From Edaphobacter sp. (GTDB taxonomy: Bacteria > Acidobacteriota > Terriglobia > Terriglobales > Acidobacteriaceae): DNA of 64,000 nucleotides. Positions 31,337-40,525 of this stretch are shown here, in pieces. The stretch lies in the NCBI GenBank assembly GCA_025462645.1, contig JAOAPB010000085.1, positions 1 to 64,000 of the forward strand, given 5' to 3'. Below the pieces are notes generated by a model, which ran no database searches, was not told the DNA's origin, and saw only the letters and a list, made by a program, of their open reading frames with translations. Each line of letters opens with the position of its first letter. The stretch's first letter is position 1. The position numbers were made by a program, and so were the translations under genes.

Positions 31337-31975
31337 TCACCTGCCAAGGTCGGGAGTGTCATTGGAGCGCTGGGATGGGAGATAGGGTTCGACGGCTAGC
31401 AAATTCGAGAGTGTGTTTCGCTCCTCATCGGAGAACTGGCTGCGAAAACGATCCGAGTTGAGAAGTGTCTGGCGCTGAGACTGAGGCGTATCGCGAAGGT
31501 CGCGGAAGGCACGGGCAACGAAACGCCGCCGCTCGGGGGGAAGCGCACCAAGCTGCTGCACCGCACTCCTCCACTGCTGACGCTGCGGAGGACTGAGGTG
31601 TTCCAGGATCTCGTTACGCTCCAGCAGGCGGTGACGCTGCTCCGGCGACATGTTATTGAGCCGACCGAGGTGATTGAGCATACGCTGCTGCGTCTGGGGT
31701 GGAAGGTCGTGAAATCCGGGCTCGTTCTGTAATTCACGCTGTTGTTGGGCGAGCGGCAGGTTGCCATGTCGTTCCATCCATTGGCCAAGATGTTCCTGAT
31801 TTGTCGAACGCTGGCCGGAATGCGCTGGAGAATGCCCCTGAGGCGCAGGAGGGTGCATGCCAAACGCCGATCCAGGAGGACCGGAGAGAGGTTGCGCCAT
31901 CGCCACCGATCCAGAAAGGAGTAGGGCAGCAAGGGCGGGCTGGAAGCCGTACCGAAATGTTGCTGGAAGTAGCAT
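31337..31975 (-). CDS. DUF3106 domain secreted protein
   Basis: A 212-residue exported protein: signal sequence ending VAMAQP, a Pro/Gly/His-rich linker (PPAPQGHSPAHSG), then a helical region rich in Gln and Arg with repeated LPPQTQQRMLNHL, MSPEQRHRLLER, LSPPQRQQWRSA and LPPERRRFVARAF units, the signature of DUF3106. These proline-capped helix repeats recall periplasmic CpxP/Spy-like stress chaperones, but that comparison is inference. Third gene in the sigma/anti-sigma/DUF3106 order, probably one operon, so it may be a target or modulator of that switch. ATG 31975 is chosen; a TTG three codons earlier is possible. Confidence 0.8.
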   Translation of the reverse strand: MLLPATFRYGFQPALAALLLSGSVAMAQPLSGPPGSAFGMHPPAPQGHSPAHSGQRSTNQEHLGQWMERHGNLPLAQQQRELQNEPGFHDLPPQTQQRMLNHLGRLNNMSPEQRHRLLERNEILEHLSPPQRQQWRSAVQQLGALPPERRRFVARAFRDLRDTPQSQRQTLLNSDRFRSQFSDEERNTLSNLLAVEPYLPSQRSNDTPDLGR

Positions 31976-32076
31976 GTCAGGCAAATGTGCGTAAATCAGC
32001 GATCAGATAACAGGTGTATCAAGAGATTACTGCGGCTGGTCTCCTTTCTGCGGTAAATATTATCTATTCGTTACCG

Positions 32077-32580
32077 TCAGATGCTCGTGGGAGCGTTCGA
32101 GGAGCCATCATCGGCTGGGAGGTCTTCCTGCAGCAGTTGATCCATCGTCTGCAGCGCCTGCGCGTTTTTGTCCAAAATCTGCAGATCTTGGACCGTGGGA
32201 GAAGCCTCTACATTGTCACTATGAGCGGAGAGATTGACTAAGGTTCCACCGCCAATGAGAAGCACGAGTGCCATAGCTCCGGCGAGCGCAGGACGGAACT
32301 GACGGCCTGTATTGAAGAGGATGCGGCTCCGTAGGCGCTCAAACCAGCCAGCCGGTGCCATAGCCTGTTCTTCACGAAGAAGAACGGCCAGCCTTTGATC
32401 GAAGTAAGCAGAAGGCTCTGGTGCCTCCCAACGATCCAGCAAAGCAAAGGTGGCTTTGAGAGACTCCAACTCTTGCTGGCAGGCAGCGCAGGACTGGACA
32501 TGTGCGCGAGCATCTGTGGAGGCCGCAGTTTGATCGAGCAGGAGATCAGGGAGAACGGATTGGCAGTCGTGGCAGTTCAT
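32077..32580 (-). CDS. Anti-sigma factor with zinc-finger (ZAS/zf-HC2) domain
   Basis: A 167-residue single-pass membrane protein. The cytoplasmic N-terminus has His27-x3-Cys31-x2-Cys34 (ARAHVQSCAACQQEL), the zinc-binding anti-sigma signature, plus Cys3/Cys6 near the start. One transmembrane helix lies at about 96-117 (ALAGAMALVLLIGGGTLVNL), leaving a periplasmic tail of about 50 residues. It follows the ECF sigma gene by 66 bases and should hold that sigma factor inactive until an envelope signal arrives. ATG 32580 is preceded by AAAGGATCACC. Confidence 0.9.
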   Translation of the reverse strand: MNCHDCQSVLPDLLLDQTAASTDARAHVQSCAACQQELESLKATFALLDRWEAPEPSAYFDQRLAVLLREEQAMAPAGWFERLRSRILFNTGRQFRPALAGAMALVLLIGGGTLVNLSAHSDNVEASPTVQDLQILDKNAQALQTMDQLLQEDLPADDGSSNAPTSI

Positions 32581-32646
32581 GGTGATCCTTTCTTCAATTG
32601 GACGCGTCGTGTGAGTGCATTGCGCGTCTATCGGTCCCAGAGGGGA

Positions 32647-33429
32647 CTAGATGAAATCCTTCAGCTTCTCGCGTAACGTCTGATAAGCACGAAAGAGTAG
32701 AGATTTGGTGGCGGACTCGCTCAGTTTCAGCACATCGCCGATCTGTTTGTAGTCCATCCCCTCGTACTTATGCATGAGAACAGCCATGCGTTGCCGCTCA
32801 GGGAGCGCAAGCACATGCTGGCGAATAGCGTTGAGACGTTCCTGGCGAAGTAGGTTGGACTCAGCAGTGGGGGTGGAATCCGCTACGTCGGGAGTAGTGC
32901 CCGTCTCGGAGTCGGTCTCGTCGAGATAGATGGTGGAGGCGGTACGTTCGTGCCGGGTGTCACGCGCATGGTTGACCCCCAGATTAGTGGCGATTCGATA
33001 GAGCCAGGTGCTGAATCGGGCTTCGGCGCGGTATGTCTCACGCGAGCGATAGACACGGAGAAAGACCTCCTGGGCGAGTTCCTCGGCAACAGCCTGGTTG
33101 TGAACCATTCGATACATGAAGTGAATGATCGGCTTACGGTACTTCTGAATCAGGAAATCGAAGCCCGCCATGTTGCCGGCGCGGAGTTCGAGCATGATGG
33201 CAGCATCGTCCATTGCGCCGAATTCACCGACTGCGTGATGGGTCTCTGCGGTCTGCAGGTTCTCAAGAAGGCGCGGACTGATCGCCAGCGTAGCCATATC
33301 CTCTATAACCCCGCCTCCGCCCTCGGGTTGCGCTTCGGGCCCAAATTCAGGAGGATTCTGTACGGAACTCTCAGGGGAGGGAGAAACCTCGGGACGGGGA
33401 CGACCCGGGTTGGGTGGTGTGGCGGACAT
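32647..33429 (-). CDS. ECF-type RNA polymerase sigma factor
   Basis: A group 4 sigma factor, 260 residues from ATG 33429 (a GTG at 33453 would add eight). The first 75 residues are Pro/Glu/Gly-rich and not part of the fold. Region 2 spans about 75-145 (GFDFLIQKYRKPIIHFMYRM, AEELAQEVFLRVYRSRETY, ARFSTWLYRIATN) and region 4 spans about 200-255 (LPERQRMAVLMHKYEGMDYK, IGDVLKLSESATKSLLFRA). Between them is a Thr/Asp-rich linker. Controlled by the downstream anti-sigma gene. The long disordered N-terminus is unusual for an ECF factor. Confidence 0.92.
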   Translation of the reverse strand: MSATPPNPGRPRPEVSPSPESSVQNPPEFGPEAQPEGGGGVIEDMATLAISPRLLENLQTAETHHAVGEFGAMDDAAIMLELRAGNMAGFDFLIQKYRKPIIHFMYRMVHNQAVAEELAQEVFLRVYRSRETYRAEARFSTWLYRIATNLGVNHARDTRHERTASTIYLDETDSETGTTPDVADSTPTAESNLLRQERLNAIRQHVLALPERQRMAVLMHKYEGMDYKQIGDVLKLSESATKSLLFRAYQTLREKLKDFI

Positions 33430-33586
33430 CCTCTCATCGATTGTAATGCCCACGGGATAGGATGAGGGCTCTTCAAAGAGTTAAGGATGTGTTGGGCAGG
33501 GCCATTTCTGGTTCCAACAGGCTCCAGATGATATCCTTGAAACACCATTGCCGGCAGGTCATTAGGAGTCCTGCTGCAGCGATACC

Positions 33587-33661
33587 GGGCGCATAACTCA
33601 GCGGTAGAGTGCCACCTTCACACGGTGGAAGTCGTAGGTTCGAATCCTGCTGTGCCCACCA
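33587..33661 (+). tRNA. tRNA-Val (anticodon CAC)
   Basis: A complete cloverleaf with encoded CCA: acceptor GGGCGCA (33587-33593) pairs with TGTGCCC with one G-T; D arm ACTC/GAGT; anticodon stem CCACC/GGTGG with loop TTCACAC giving anticodon CAC (codon GUG); T arm GTAGG/CCTGC with TTCGAAT loop; 3' ACCA. The DNA downstream switches to accessory, gene-poor sequence, so its 3' end is a plausible integration site, but I found no second copy of the tRNA end. Confidence 0.95.
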
Positions 33662-33712
33662 TAAAATCAATAACTTAGCGAAATTCCAAAAGCTCCGTAC
33701 GTCACACGTACG

Positions 33713-34054
33713 TCATACAGCTTCCTGTTTCAAATCATCACTTGCGCTTTTAGATTCGAGGTGTCCGCGAAGGGATTCGACGCGAGCCACCATGTTGCGA
33801 CTCGAAAGCTCATAACGCCTCGCTGCGCTCAAAATCGTTATGCAAATGCGAAGCGAAATTATGAGACCGGTATAAACGCTCATCAATCCCATGAAAATCA
33901 TGGTCTTGTCAACGTGGGCGTACCAACCTGCGAGGGGCGCGTTTCTATTGGCGTGAATAACTAGAAGAGCGATCCACACGATGCACCGCCTGAAGATCCA
34001 CTTGGACAACCTACCGCCGACAGCCCGATTCTCCCGCAGCGTCCGAGCGGACAT
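33713..34054 (-). CDS. Hypothetical small membrane protein
   Basis: A 113-residue frame I do not recognise. Two hydrophobic stretches (CIVWIALLVIHA and TMIFMGLMSVYTGLIISLRI) are separated by NRNAPLAGWYAHVDK, and the C-terminus is polar and helix-like. Composition looks protein-like, but its ATG (34054) abuts the start of the decayed gene on the opposite strand and no ribosome-binding site is clear. It lies in a stretch of decaying genes, so it may be a remnant. Confidence 0.35.
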   Translation of the reverse strand: MSARTLRENRAVGGRLSKWIFRRCIVWIALLVIHANRNAPLAGWYAHVDKTMIFMGLMSVYTGLIISLRICITILSAARRYELSSRNMVARVESLRGHLESKSASDDLKQEAV

Positions 34055-35831
34055 GTGGCTGAAAAACGAGCTTGGTATTGTCTCCTCGGCGCCGTAAGCC
34101 TTTTATCTGTCCTGTTTGCCGTTTTACATTACCGGTCGGAGCCTCGGGACGATGAGTACAACATTGAGCCCCTCTCCTCAGAAGCGGGCCTGCAGTTCAG
34201 CCCAGCTATCTCTCCGGACAATAAGACAATTGCCTTTGTCTGGAACGGCGGTGGCGATCAATTCGATATCTATAGCAAGTCGGTTGGCTCATCGGAATTG
34301 CAACGGCTCACGCACGATCCTCGGCCAAGCATCCATCCGGCGTGGTCACCGGATGGAAAGCAGTTGGCGTTTCTCCGCGAAACTGGCGCCGAGCTTCCGC
34401 TGAGTGGAACTGTAGGAGAGGCTCAACTGATCGTGCTTGACACAGTGACGCATCGAGAGAGATTGATCCGTCGAATGCAGGATTCTCTCGGTATGTGGGG
34501 CTCAAGTAATCCGTTGGCCGGCTGCGAGACGCTATCTTGGAGCCACACGGTGATCAGATGATTTTGACCGATCCTTCAGGGGAACACGGGCTTTTATCCA
34601 TATCGACTCTTACCGGAGAGCAGAAGACAATTTCCAGGCCTGGCGGTTCTGATCAGGATTGCTACGCTCGGCTTCTCCTGATGGCAAAACAATTGCTTTT
34701 GTCTGTTTGATCAGCCACGCGGTTGGATATCTGTATACCGTCGACGTCACCGGCAGCCATTTGAATCGGTTAACACGAGAAGTCAAAGATCTACGTGGCG
34801 TCGGCTGGACCCCTGATGGATCGCATTTGGTCTTTGCTTCCAAGGAGCGAGGCGCCTATCAATTGCGGGTTATCTCAGCACAAGCTGGAGAATCGAGGCC
34901 CTTGCCTGCGGCTACGGCGTCGGCTGCCGATCCCTCTGTCTCGCCGAACGGCAAGTTCGTTGTTTTTGTCGAGAATCGCGAGAACTGGAACATCTGGCGA
35001 TTGTCTCTTAGGGGCGGTGAGATCGGTACACCACAAAGATTTCTTGCATCAACGGGGCAAAATCATTCCCCGAGTTTTTCACCAGACGGACGCACCATTG
35101 CATTTGTTTCGGATCGCTCCGGCAATCCGGAGATATGGCTTTGCGATACCGACGGCCAACAATTGCGCCAACTCACCCATTTCGGCGGGCCGTGGCTCGG
35201 GACAATACGCTGGTCGCCTGATAGCAGTTCCATCGTATTCGACGCCCGCCCCAAGGGGCACGCTGCAATCTTTATGATGGCCGTCAATCAAGGAACGCCG
35301 GAACTGGTTGAGGACCAACCACCATTTGAAGTCAGGCGTCCATCGTGGTCGCGCGACGGCAGATACATTTACTTCGATACAACACGTGGCGGAGCACCAG
35401 AGGTTTGGAGACGCGATCTGAAAACCAATCAGGATCAAGTGATCGCTCCAGCTGGGTTCATGATTGGAATCGAGTCGCCCGACGGAAAGCAGCTTTTCTA
35501 TCAAGAGAACGAACAGCGCCATGTCTGGGTCTCTGATCCAGATGGCGGTAGCCCAAGACAACTTTCGCAGGTTAGTCCTACGCCAGACTTGGACTGGGCC
35601 CCCGTAGGCACGTCGATCTACTTCGCCTCGTCGACGTCGACCGAAGGAGCCGACATTCTCGCCTTCGATGTCAGCAATGGCAAACTGAGAAAGCTAGGCC
35701 ACGTGAGTCAGAATTTGGCTCTCGGAACTCCTAGCTTCGTCGTCAATCCTGACGGACAGACACTTCTATACGCCGCCATCGACAACAGTTCTAGCGAGAT
35801 TAAACTTCGTCGCGGCAGTCTACCCCGATAG
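34055..35831 (+). pseudogene. Frameshifted PD40 beta-propeller (TolB-like) protein, N-terminally truncated
   Basis: A transmembrane helix (WYCLLGAVSLLSVLFAVLHYR) followed by many WD40-like/PD40 repeats with the signature SPDGKxIAF (ISPDNKTIAFV, WSPDGKQLAFL, SPDGKTIAFV, FSPDGRTIAFVSDRSG). In acidobacteria such propellers usually follow a DNA-binding winged helix and a helix like this one; here that N-terminal domain is missing. The reading frame is broken at least twice: frame 2 until about 34,560, frame 1 (LTDPSGEHGLLSISTLTG) to about 34,665, then frame 3 to 35,831. Two base errors in an assembly could mimic this, but the neighbouring broken genes favour real decay. Confidence 0.75.
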
Positions 35832-36458
35832 CGTTTCCACGTACTTATCGCGAGTCTGAGACTCAATCGCGAATCGCAGGTTTCTTCTAGCACAACGACT
35901 TGATAGTTGATCTCACGAATCTACTGCGGGTCCCAAGCATCTTTGAGTACGGCCCGCAGGAGTCTCTGCGCTTCCTGCATCGCTTTACGCAAGAGATATC
36001 AGTTTTGCGATCTCTTACGGATTGTCAATGAGCGCATTATCGCCAATGCACTCACCCAACAGTGGGGGCACAAGAATTCAAAGGGTCTGAGCCGACGACC
36101 GCTACCATTTATTAGCGGATCCGGATTTCAGGGTCGAAAATATGCTGAAAATAAAAGACTTAGTGCGTAGGAGCAATAACGGCTCTTCTGGGAGCAATGT
36201 GGGAGCAATAAGCGGTTCTTAGGGAGTCTTTGGGGGCCTTCAGGGGCGACGGAGGCCTTCAAAATCAATAAGTTGCGTGGTCGTCGAAAAATGGCATGGA
36301 AGAGGTCATCGGCAGAGCGCTTTGATTCGACTCATGACAGACAAAAGACTCAGCAGACGTTGCATGAAACCATGCTTAGATAGGGACCGTCGAAAACTAG
36401 ATACCCAACGCATCTGCTTCATCTGATGGGAGATCGTTATTTTGGCGAGTGACAGTAA
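35832..36458. other. Gene-poor accessory stretch
   Basis: No coding region I can support. A frame at 35907-36170 has no recognisable features. Around 36,180-36,230 the text GGGAGCAA recurs twice (GGGAGCAATGTGGGAGCAATAAGC), giving a short local repeat. Confidence 0.4.
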
Positions 36459-36713
36459 GTGGCGGAACAACGAACCCGAAATTGCGTGCTATCCAAGGCC
36501 GACGGTTTTACCTCGCGTGTTCGCACGGGTAGAGGCGACCATCCTTCTCGCATCCTCACGCCTAACGGGACGAATGTGCTTCGGGATGCAGTCACCCTGT
36601 ACAAAAAAGTCGATACCGATGCCATTGCGTCCAAGGTCAAGCAGGAGTTCGCAGCCAAGACCAAGGCGAAGAAGGAAGCCAAGCCCGTTCTCAAAGCCAA
36701 GAAAGCGGCCTAA
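36459..36713 (+). CDS. Small lysine-rich hypothetical protein
   Basis: An 84-residue frame beginning at GTG 36459, directly after an in-frame TAA. The second half (TNVLRDAVTLYKKVDTDAIA and a tail of AKTKAKKEAKPVLKAKKAA) is strongly basic and helix-like, as in nucleic-acid-associated tails. No family is recognised. Its location among gene fragments means it could be the tail of a lost larger gene. Confidence 0.35.
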   Translation: MAEQRTRNCVLSKADGFTSRVRTGRGDHPSRILTPNGTNVLRDAVTLYKKVDTDAIASKVKQEFAAKTKAKKEAKPVLKAKKAA

Positions 36714-36849
36714 GCTCGATCTTTTCGAGGGGCGATGAACCTGTCGCCTCTCGTCTCCTTACGTCTCAAAAATCGCGCAAGGAGAACCCAATTTTGGTTT
36801 CTCCCTGCACCAACATCCCGCTCACCCGAGATGTGTTTTGAGATAGGAC

Positions 36850-37455
36850 TTGCAGGGGGTGTACGTATTGATCCTTATTACTTCTGACGCTATCCTCACC
36901 CAACTGCACCGGCCGATGGCACGCACTGTGCGAATCGCGTTGTGGGGTGGTGAGGAAGAGGGTCTGCTTGGTTCGAAGTTTTATGTGCAGCAGCACTTCG
37001 CTCCTCGCGACACGATGAAGCAGACGCCAGAGTATGCGAAGCTCGACGCGTACTACAACGACGACTCCGGCAGTGGGCGGTTCCGCGGCATCTCCGCCGA
37101 CGGGAACGATGAGATCGCCGCGATCTTCAAGCAGTGGGCTGCGCCGATCCGCGACCTCGAATTCCAGGCGGTTGCCAGCGCCACTGCCGCTCCCACTCGT
37201 GAGCCCGGCGGCACCGATTCCACCAGCTTCTCCTGGATCGGACTCGATGGCTTCGGCTTCATGCAGGACCCACTTGAGTATGGAAGCCGTACCCACCACT
37301 CCAACATGGACCTCTACGACCGCGTTCAGGTCGGCGACGTGATGCAGGGCGCGGCGATTGAAGCATGGTTCGTCTACAACACGGCGACACGGCCCTCGAT
37401 GTTGCCCCGCCTTGACACCCCTGCTCCCCTCAGCCCAACCGCTCCAGGGAACTAA
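36850..37455 (+). pseudogene. C-terminal remnant of an M28-family zinc peptidase
   Basis: The 201-codon frame holds only the C-terminal half of an M28 (aminopeptidase Y/glutamate carboxypeptidase-like) domain: RPMARTVRIALWGGEEEGLLGS with the catalytic/metal Glu pair, a middle Asp-containing YYNDDSGSG, and the final His ligand in RTHHSNMDLYDRV. The first His and the bridging Asp with the preceding AxxDDxxSG-type segment are missing. Homology begins abruptly at about 36,880, so the 5' half has been deleted. A good terminator follows. Confidence 0.75.
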
Positions 37456-37483
37456 CCACCACAGCTTCACCTGAAGGTGTAAA

Positions 37484-37515
37484 CCGCGCTTCCACCTGCC
37501 GAGGAGGAAGCGCGG
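37484..37515 (+). terminator. Stem-loop after the M28 remnant
   Basis: CCGCGCTTCC (37484-37493) pairs perfectly with GGAAGCGCGG (37506-37515), loop 12 bases, followed by GTTCATTTG. It is 29 bases after the stop. DNA from there to 37,860 holds nothing I recognise. Confidence 0.65.
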
Positions 37516-37861
37516 GTTCATTTGCGGTACCGCGAAGATTATGAGCTTGCCTAGGAGAGAGGCTGCTCCAGGCGCTCGAGGACTTTGAGCGCGCGAGCCG
37601 ATTTTGGCCGTGGATTCTGCGGAGTGGACGATCTCGCTTTCCGTAGTTCTCGGCGGCAATACGCTTCGATGCTTGTGGTATTCTCTGCGCGTGTTCCCTT
37701 GGTCACACCTTCACTCGATCAGCGAATTGGCTACGTTCTCGTTCCAGCTCTTCCCCCAACTCCTTTTCAGAAGGAAAAACGAGTTTGTATCTGCTAGCGA
37801 ATATCTGCTCGTTTTTGTGGAAAACGGAATAGCACACGACTGAGGCGTCCTTATTCAGTGC

Positions 37862-38175
37862 AAAGAATTATTCCCACTGTGGGATTGCCGTCCGAGGCTC
37901 GCTTTAGATCGTCCACCATGCGAATGTACATATCCTCTGCCCGATGTCCTGATGTCCTGATGGGTCAACTCGCCCGATTTGAGATCGAATAACACAAAGC
38001 ATTTGAGCAAATAGTTGTAAAAGACTAGGTCTATGTAGAAGTCCTTGGGGTTCCGCGCTGATGCGAAACTGTCGCGCTACGAACGCAAACCCTAGCCGGA
38101 GTTCCACCGGGAACGCCTGGACATTGTCCAGCGAGGCTTTCTGAAGGTCCGCTTCCAGCATTTCATTGCGTCACG
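37862..38175 (-). pseudogene. C-terminal remnant of a DUF1016/YhcG PD-(D/E)XK nuclease
   Basis: On the minus strand the text runs LEADLQKASLDNV, LRLGFAFVARQFRIS, then in another frame KDFYIDLVFYNYLLKCFVLF and DLKSGELTHQDI, then in a third frame DMYIRMVDDLKRASDGNPTV. Joined, this is the conserved C-terminal nuclease domain of DUF1016 proteins, with DFYIDLVFY and DLKSG forming the D...ExK-like site. At least two frameshifts separate the parts; one coincides with the 8-bp tandem duplication GATGTCCT GATGTCCT at about 37,945-37,960. The N-terminal half is absent. Confidence 0.75.
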
Positions 38176-38489
38176 ACTGATCAGCTGCAGGAGAGGGAAG
38201 TGAATGCTTTTGGTAATCACCATCCAATCAGCGGCCATCTTGTCCCGGCGATCGCCACGCCGGAGTTGTTCAAGAGCTTCGAAAGGACCTGCTGCGAACT
38301 CATGGCCCCAGTCATTAGACTTCAAGGCTAATCCGCCGAACTTTCGGGTCGGAGCCGCATTCCTGTAAAACAGCAACGTGGGGAGACTCAATGTCTTGAA
38401 CGCAATAAGTTTTCTCAACTAAGCCTTATCGCACGATTTTTCTGTAATCGATGATTTCTCACCGAGACTGTTCTGCTTCATCCTACAAA

Positions 38490-39725
38490 TCACTTTGCGT
38501 AGCTCTTGAAAGCTGCACCATGACGTTCTGGCCCAGTGGCAGTCCCGATGATCGCCAGAAGAAGACTAATGAGAGCCGTCCCTGCCATGGCCCACGCATA
38601 ACTGATATGAACGGCCAGAATCGCCTCCACATAAACGACGGAACTGGATATGAGCACGCCACATTGATATCCGAAACCTACAAGAAATCCTCGAACCGAA
38701 TTCGGAGAGATCTCCGATAGGTGCGCGGGTACGACACCCATCGCTCCCTGAATCAGAAACTGCATCGCAACCGCTCCCAGAATCAAGCCAACCTTGGATG
38801 AACTGAAAGCCCATAGCGGAATCACCCCGATAGCAACACACATAGCGACGATGATCATTCGGCGACGTCCCCAGCGATCCGAAAGCATACCGAAGAAGAT
38901 GCCACCAATAAGTGCTCCAGCCATGGAGGTGGCCGTGATCCAAGCGCGCTCGGTCGGGCCATAGTGCCAATAGCGTTCAAGGAAGGTTGGATACATGTCC
39001 TGCGTGCCATGCGTTGTCAACTGCAGGCCAGCCATAAACAGAGCGATGTAGATGAACAGCTTCCAATGCATTGCCAGCACCTGGATAAGGTCTTTCCACG
39101 AGTCCTGTCTGGTCTTCTTCCATACGTCCGATTCTGTAACGCGCATGCGAACGAAGAGTGCAAGTAACGCCGGCAGGCCACCAAGGAAGAAAAGTGGTCT
39201 CCAACCGAACCGGGGAAAAACATAGATGTAGCACAAAGCTGCCAACAGGTATCCCGCGGGATAGCCCTGCTGCAGTATGCCAGAGAGAAATCCTCGGCTC
39301 TTCGCAGGGGCCGCTTCCATGGCGAGGGATGTCCCAACGCCCCACTCCCCTCCCATTCCAATTCCGAACAGCGCTCTCAGCACAAGAAAAGTCATGTAGT
39401 TGGGAGCCAGTCCGGAGAGAACTTCTATCACGGAGTAGAAGATCAACGCCAGCATCAGCGGTCCGCGGCGGCCATACTTATCCGCAAGAGCGCCAAAGAT
39501 GAAGGCTCCAACAGGACGGAAGGCAAGTGTGAGCGTAATGGAGAGTGCTATGGCGCGGTCCGTCTGGTGAAACTCGCGAGCAATAGCCGTCAGGCAGAAC
39601 ACGACGAGAAAGAAATCGAAAGCATCCAACATCCAACCAAGAAAACCCGCAAGAAGAGCGGTACGGTGTCCTGTAGTGATCTCCGCCGTTGACTCCAGCT
39701 CGAGCTCAGAAATCGCTTTTGTCAT
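38490..39725 (-). CDS. MFS transporter (sugar-acid/monocarboxylate type)
   Basis: A 411-residue, 12-helix major facilitator. Motif A in loop 2-3 reads GALADKYGRRGPL and its repeat in loop 8-9 GMLSDRWGRRRM; helix 4 has FLVLRALFGIGMGGEWGVGTSLAMEAAP, a pattern shared by the sialic-acid/lactate (SHS) and aromatic-acid branches. AGGGAA precedes ATG 39725. It lies 59 bases after ridA and is probably co-transcribed with it; it may carry a product or substrate of the neighbouring dipeptidase locus (inference). Confidence 0.88.
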   Translation of the reverse strand: MTKAISELELESTAEITTGHRTALLAGFLGWMLDAFDFFLVVFCLTAIAREFHQTDRAIALSITLTLAFRPVGAFIFGALADKYGRRGPLMLALIFYSVIEVLSGLAPNYMTFLVLRALFGIGMGGEWGVGTSLAMEAAPAKSRGFLSGILQQGYPAGYLLAALCYIYVFPRFGWRPLFFLGGLPALLALFVRMRVTESDVWKKTRQDSWKDLIQVLAMHWKLFIYIALFMAGLQLTTHGTQDMYPTFLERYWHYGPTERAWITATSMAGALIGGIFFGMLSDRWGRRRMIIVAMCVAIGVIPLWAFSSSKVGLILGAVAMQFLIQGAMGVVPAHLSEISPNSVRGFLVGFGYQCGVLISSSVVYVEAILAVHISYAWAMAGTALISLLLAIIGTATGPERHGAAFKSYAK

Positions 39726-39784
39726 ACATTTTCCCTTTCTCCACGAGCAACTCTATTGGCGGCCATCGGCCCGAACCGATCCTT

Positions 39785-40246
39785 CTAATCTCTCAGGCGT
39801 GCAATACAGTCGATCTCGATCTTTCGTCCGCTTCGCAGTACGGCCTGCGTTGTTGTGCGCACTGGCTGCTGGCTCGGGAAGAACTCCTTGTACACCGCGT
39901 TCATCCCCTCAAAGTCGTCCAGGTTCGCGAGGTGGATACTTACTTTCACCACGCTCGCAAGGTTACTGCCTGAAGTCTCCAGAATGAATGCCATATTACT
40001 CAGTTCCAGACGAGTTTCGGAGCCGATGTCTCCCAATCGAAACTCCTGTGTCACTGGGTCGATCGGCGCCTGACCAGCGACGAAGACAAAGCCACCCGCC
40101 ACTACGGCATGGGAGTAAGGACCGAGGACTCGCGGAAACTCTTCCGAGGTAATGGCCCTGCGGTCCGGTGCCGGAGCACCTGCAGTCGCTGCTTTGGCAA
40201 TGGGAGAGGGCGATTGGTTGATCTCGTCGGGAGATTTCGTATTCAT
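39785..40246 (-). CDS. ridA: RidA/YjgF/YER057c/UK114 family protein
   Basis: A 153-residue trimeric deaminase-fold protein. RidA hydrolyses reactive enamines/imines made by PLP enzymes; other members act in specific catabolic pathways. A 30-residue polar N-terminal extension precedes the fold (LGPYSHAVVAGGFVFVAGQAPIDPVT). The substrate-binding Arg is in PVRTTTQAVL and the acidic residue in IEIDCIARL. AAGGAG precedes ATG 40246. Because it is paired with a transporter and lies beside a dipeptidase, a pathway-specific role is likelier than a housekeeping one. Confidence 0.9.
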   Translation of the reverse strand: MNTKSPDEINQSPSPIAKAATAGAPAPDRRAITSEEFPRVLGPYSHAVVAGGFVFVAGQAPIDPVTQEFRLGDIGSETRLELSNMAFILETSGSNLASVVKVSIHLANLDDFEGMNAVYKEFFPSQQPVRTTTQAVLRSGRKIEIDCIARLRD

Positions 40247-40417
40247 GACACTGCTCCTTAAAGGCTGGACCCGCTAAAGGCGAGTTCAGTCGTGCGAACG
40301 GCAAAGATGTAGGCGGAGGCTGGCTGCTCCGCTTCTGACGGATGAAATCGGGAGTGAAGAGCGTACTCGATGGCTTCACTCTATCCCCAGCTTAGAGGTA
40401 AGGCTACGTTTGGAACA

Positions 40418-40517
40418 GATCGGAACCGTTATGCCTTGGGGTATCTGGTTGTTACATGATGTTACGAACCGTCAGGCCCATGAAATGACGTTGACAGCAC
40501 CTTTGACAATGCGTAAC
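40418..40517. promoter_or_regulatory. GATCGGAAC and GTTAC/GTAAC motifs in the ridA-regulator intergenic region
   Basis: GATCGGAAC (40418-40426), GTTAC at 40451 and 40461 (exact 10-bp period) and GTAAC at 40513. The same words occur together upstream of the TonB receptor gene at 49036-49079. Shared operators of one locus-specific regulator are proposed (inference). Confidence 0.35.
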
Positions 40518-40525
40518 GATCACAC

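Noticed and set aside
35907..36170. 87-codon plus-strand frame in the gene-poor stretch
   Set aside because: No family resemblance, irregular composition and no start signals.
33661..36290. AAAATCAATAA shared between the tRNA-Val flank (33662) and 36256 as integration-site repeats
   Set aside because: Only 11 AT-rich bases match, none belong to the tRNA itself, and no integrase gene is visible.
33540..38450. CRISPR array or complete mobile element in the accessory region
   Set aside because: No regularly spaced repeats, transposase, integrase or terminal inverted repeats were found; only gene fragments.
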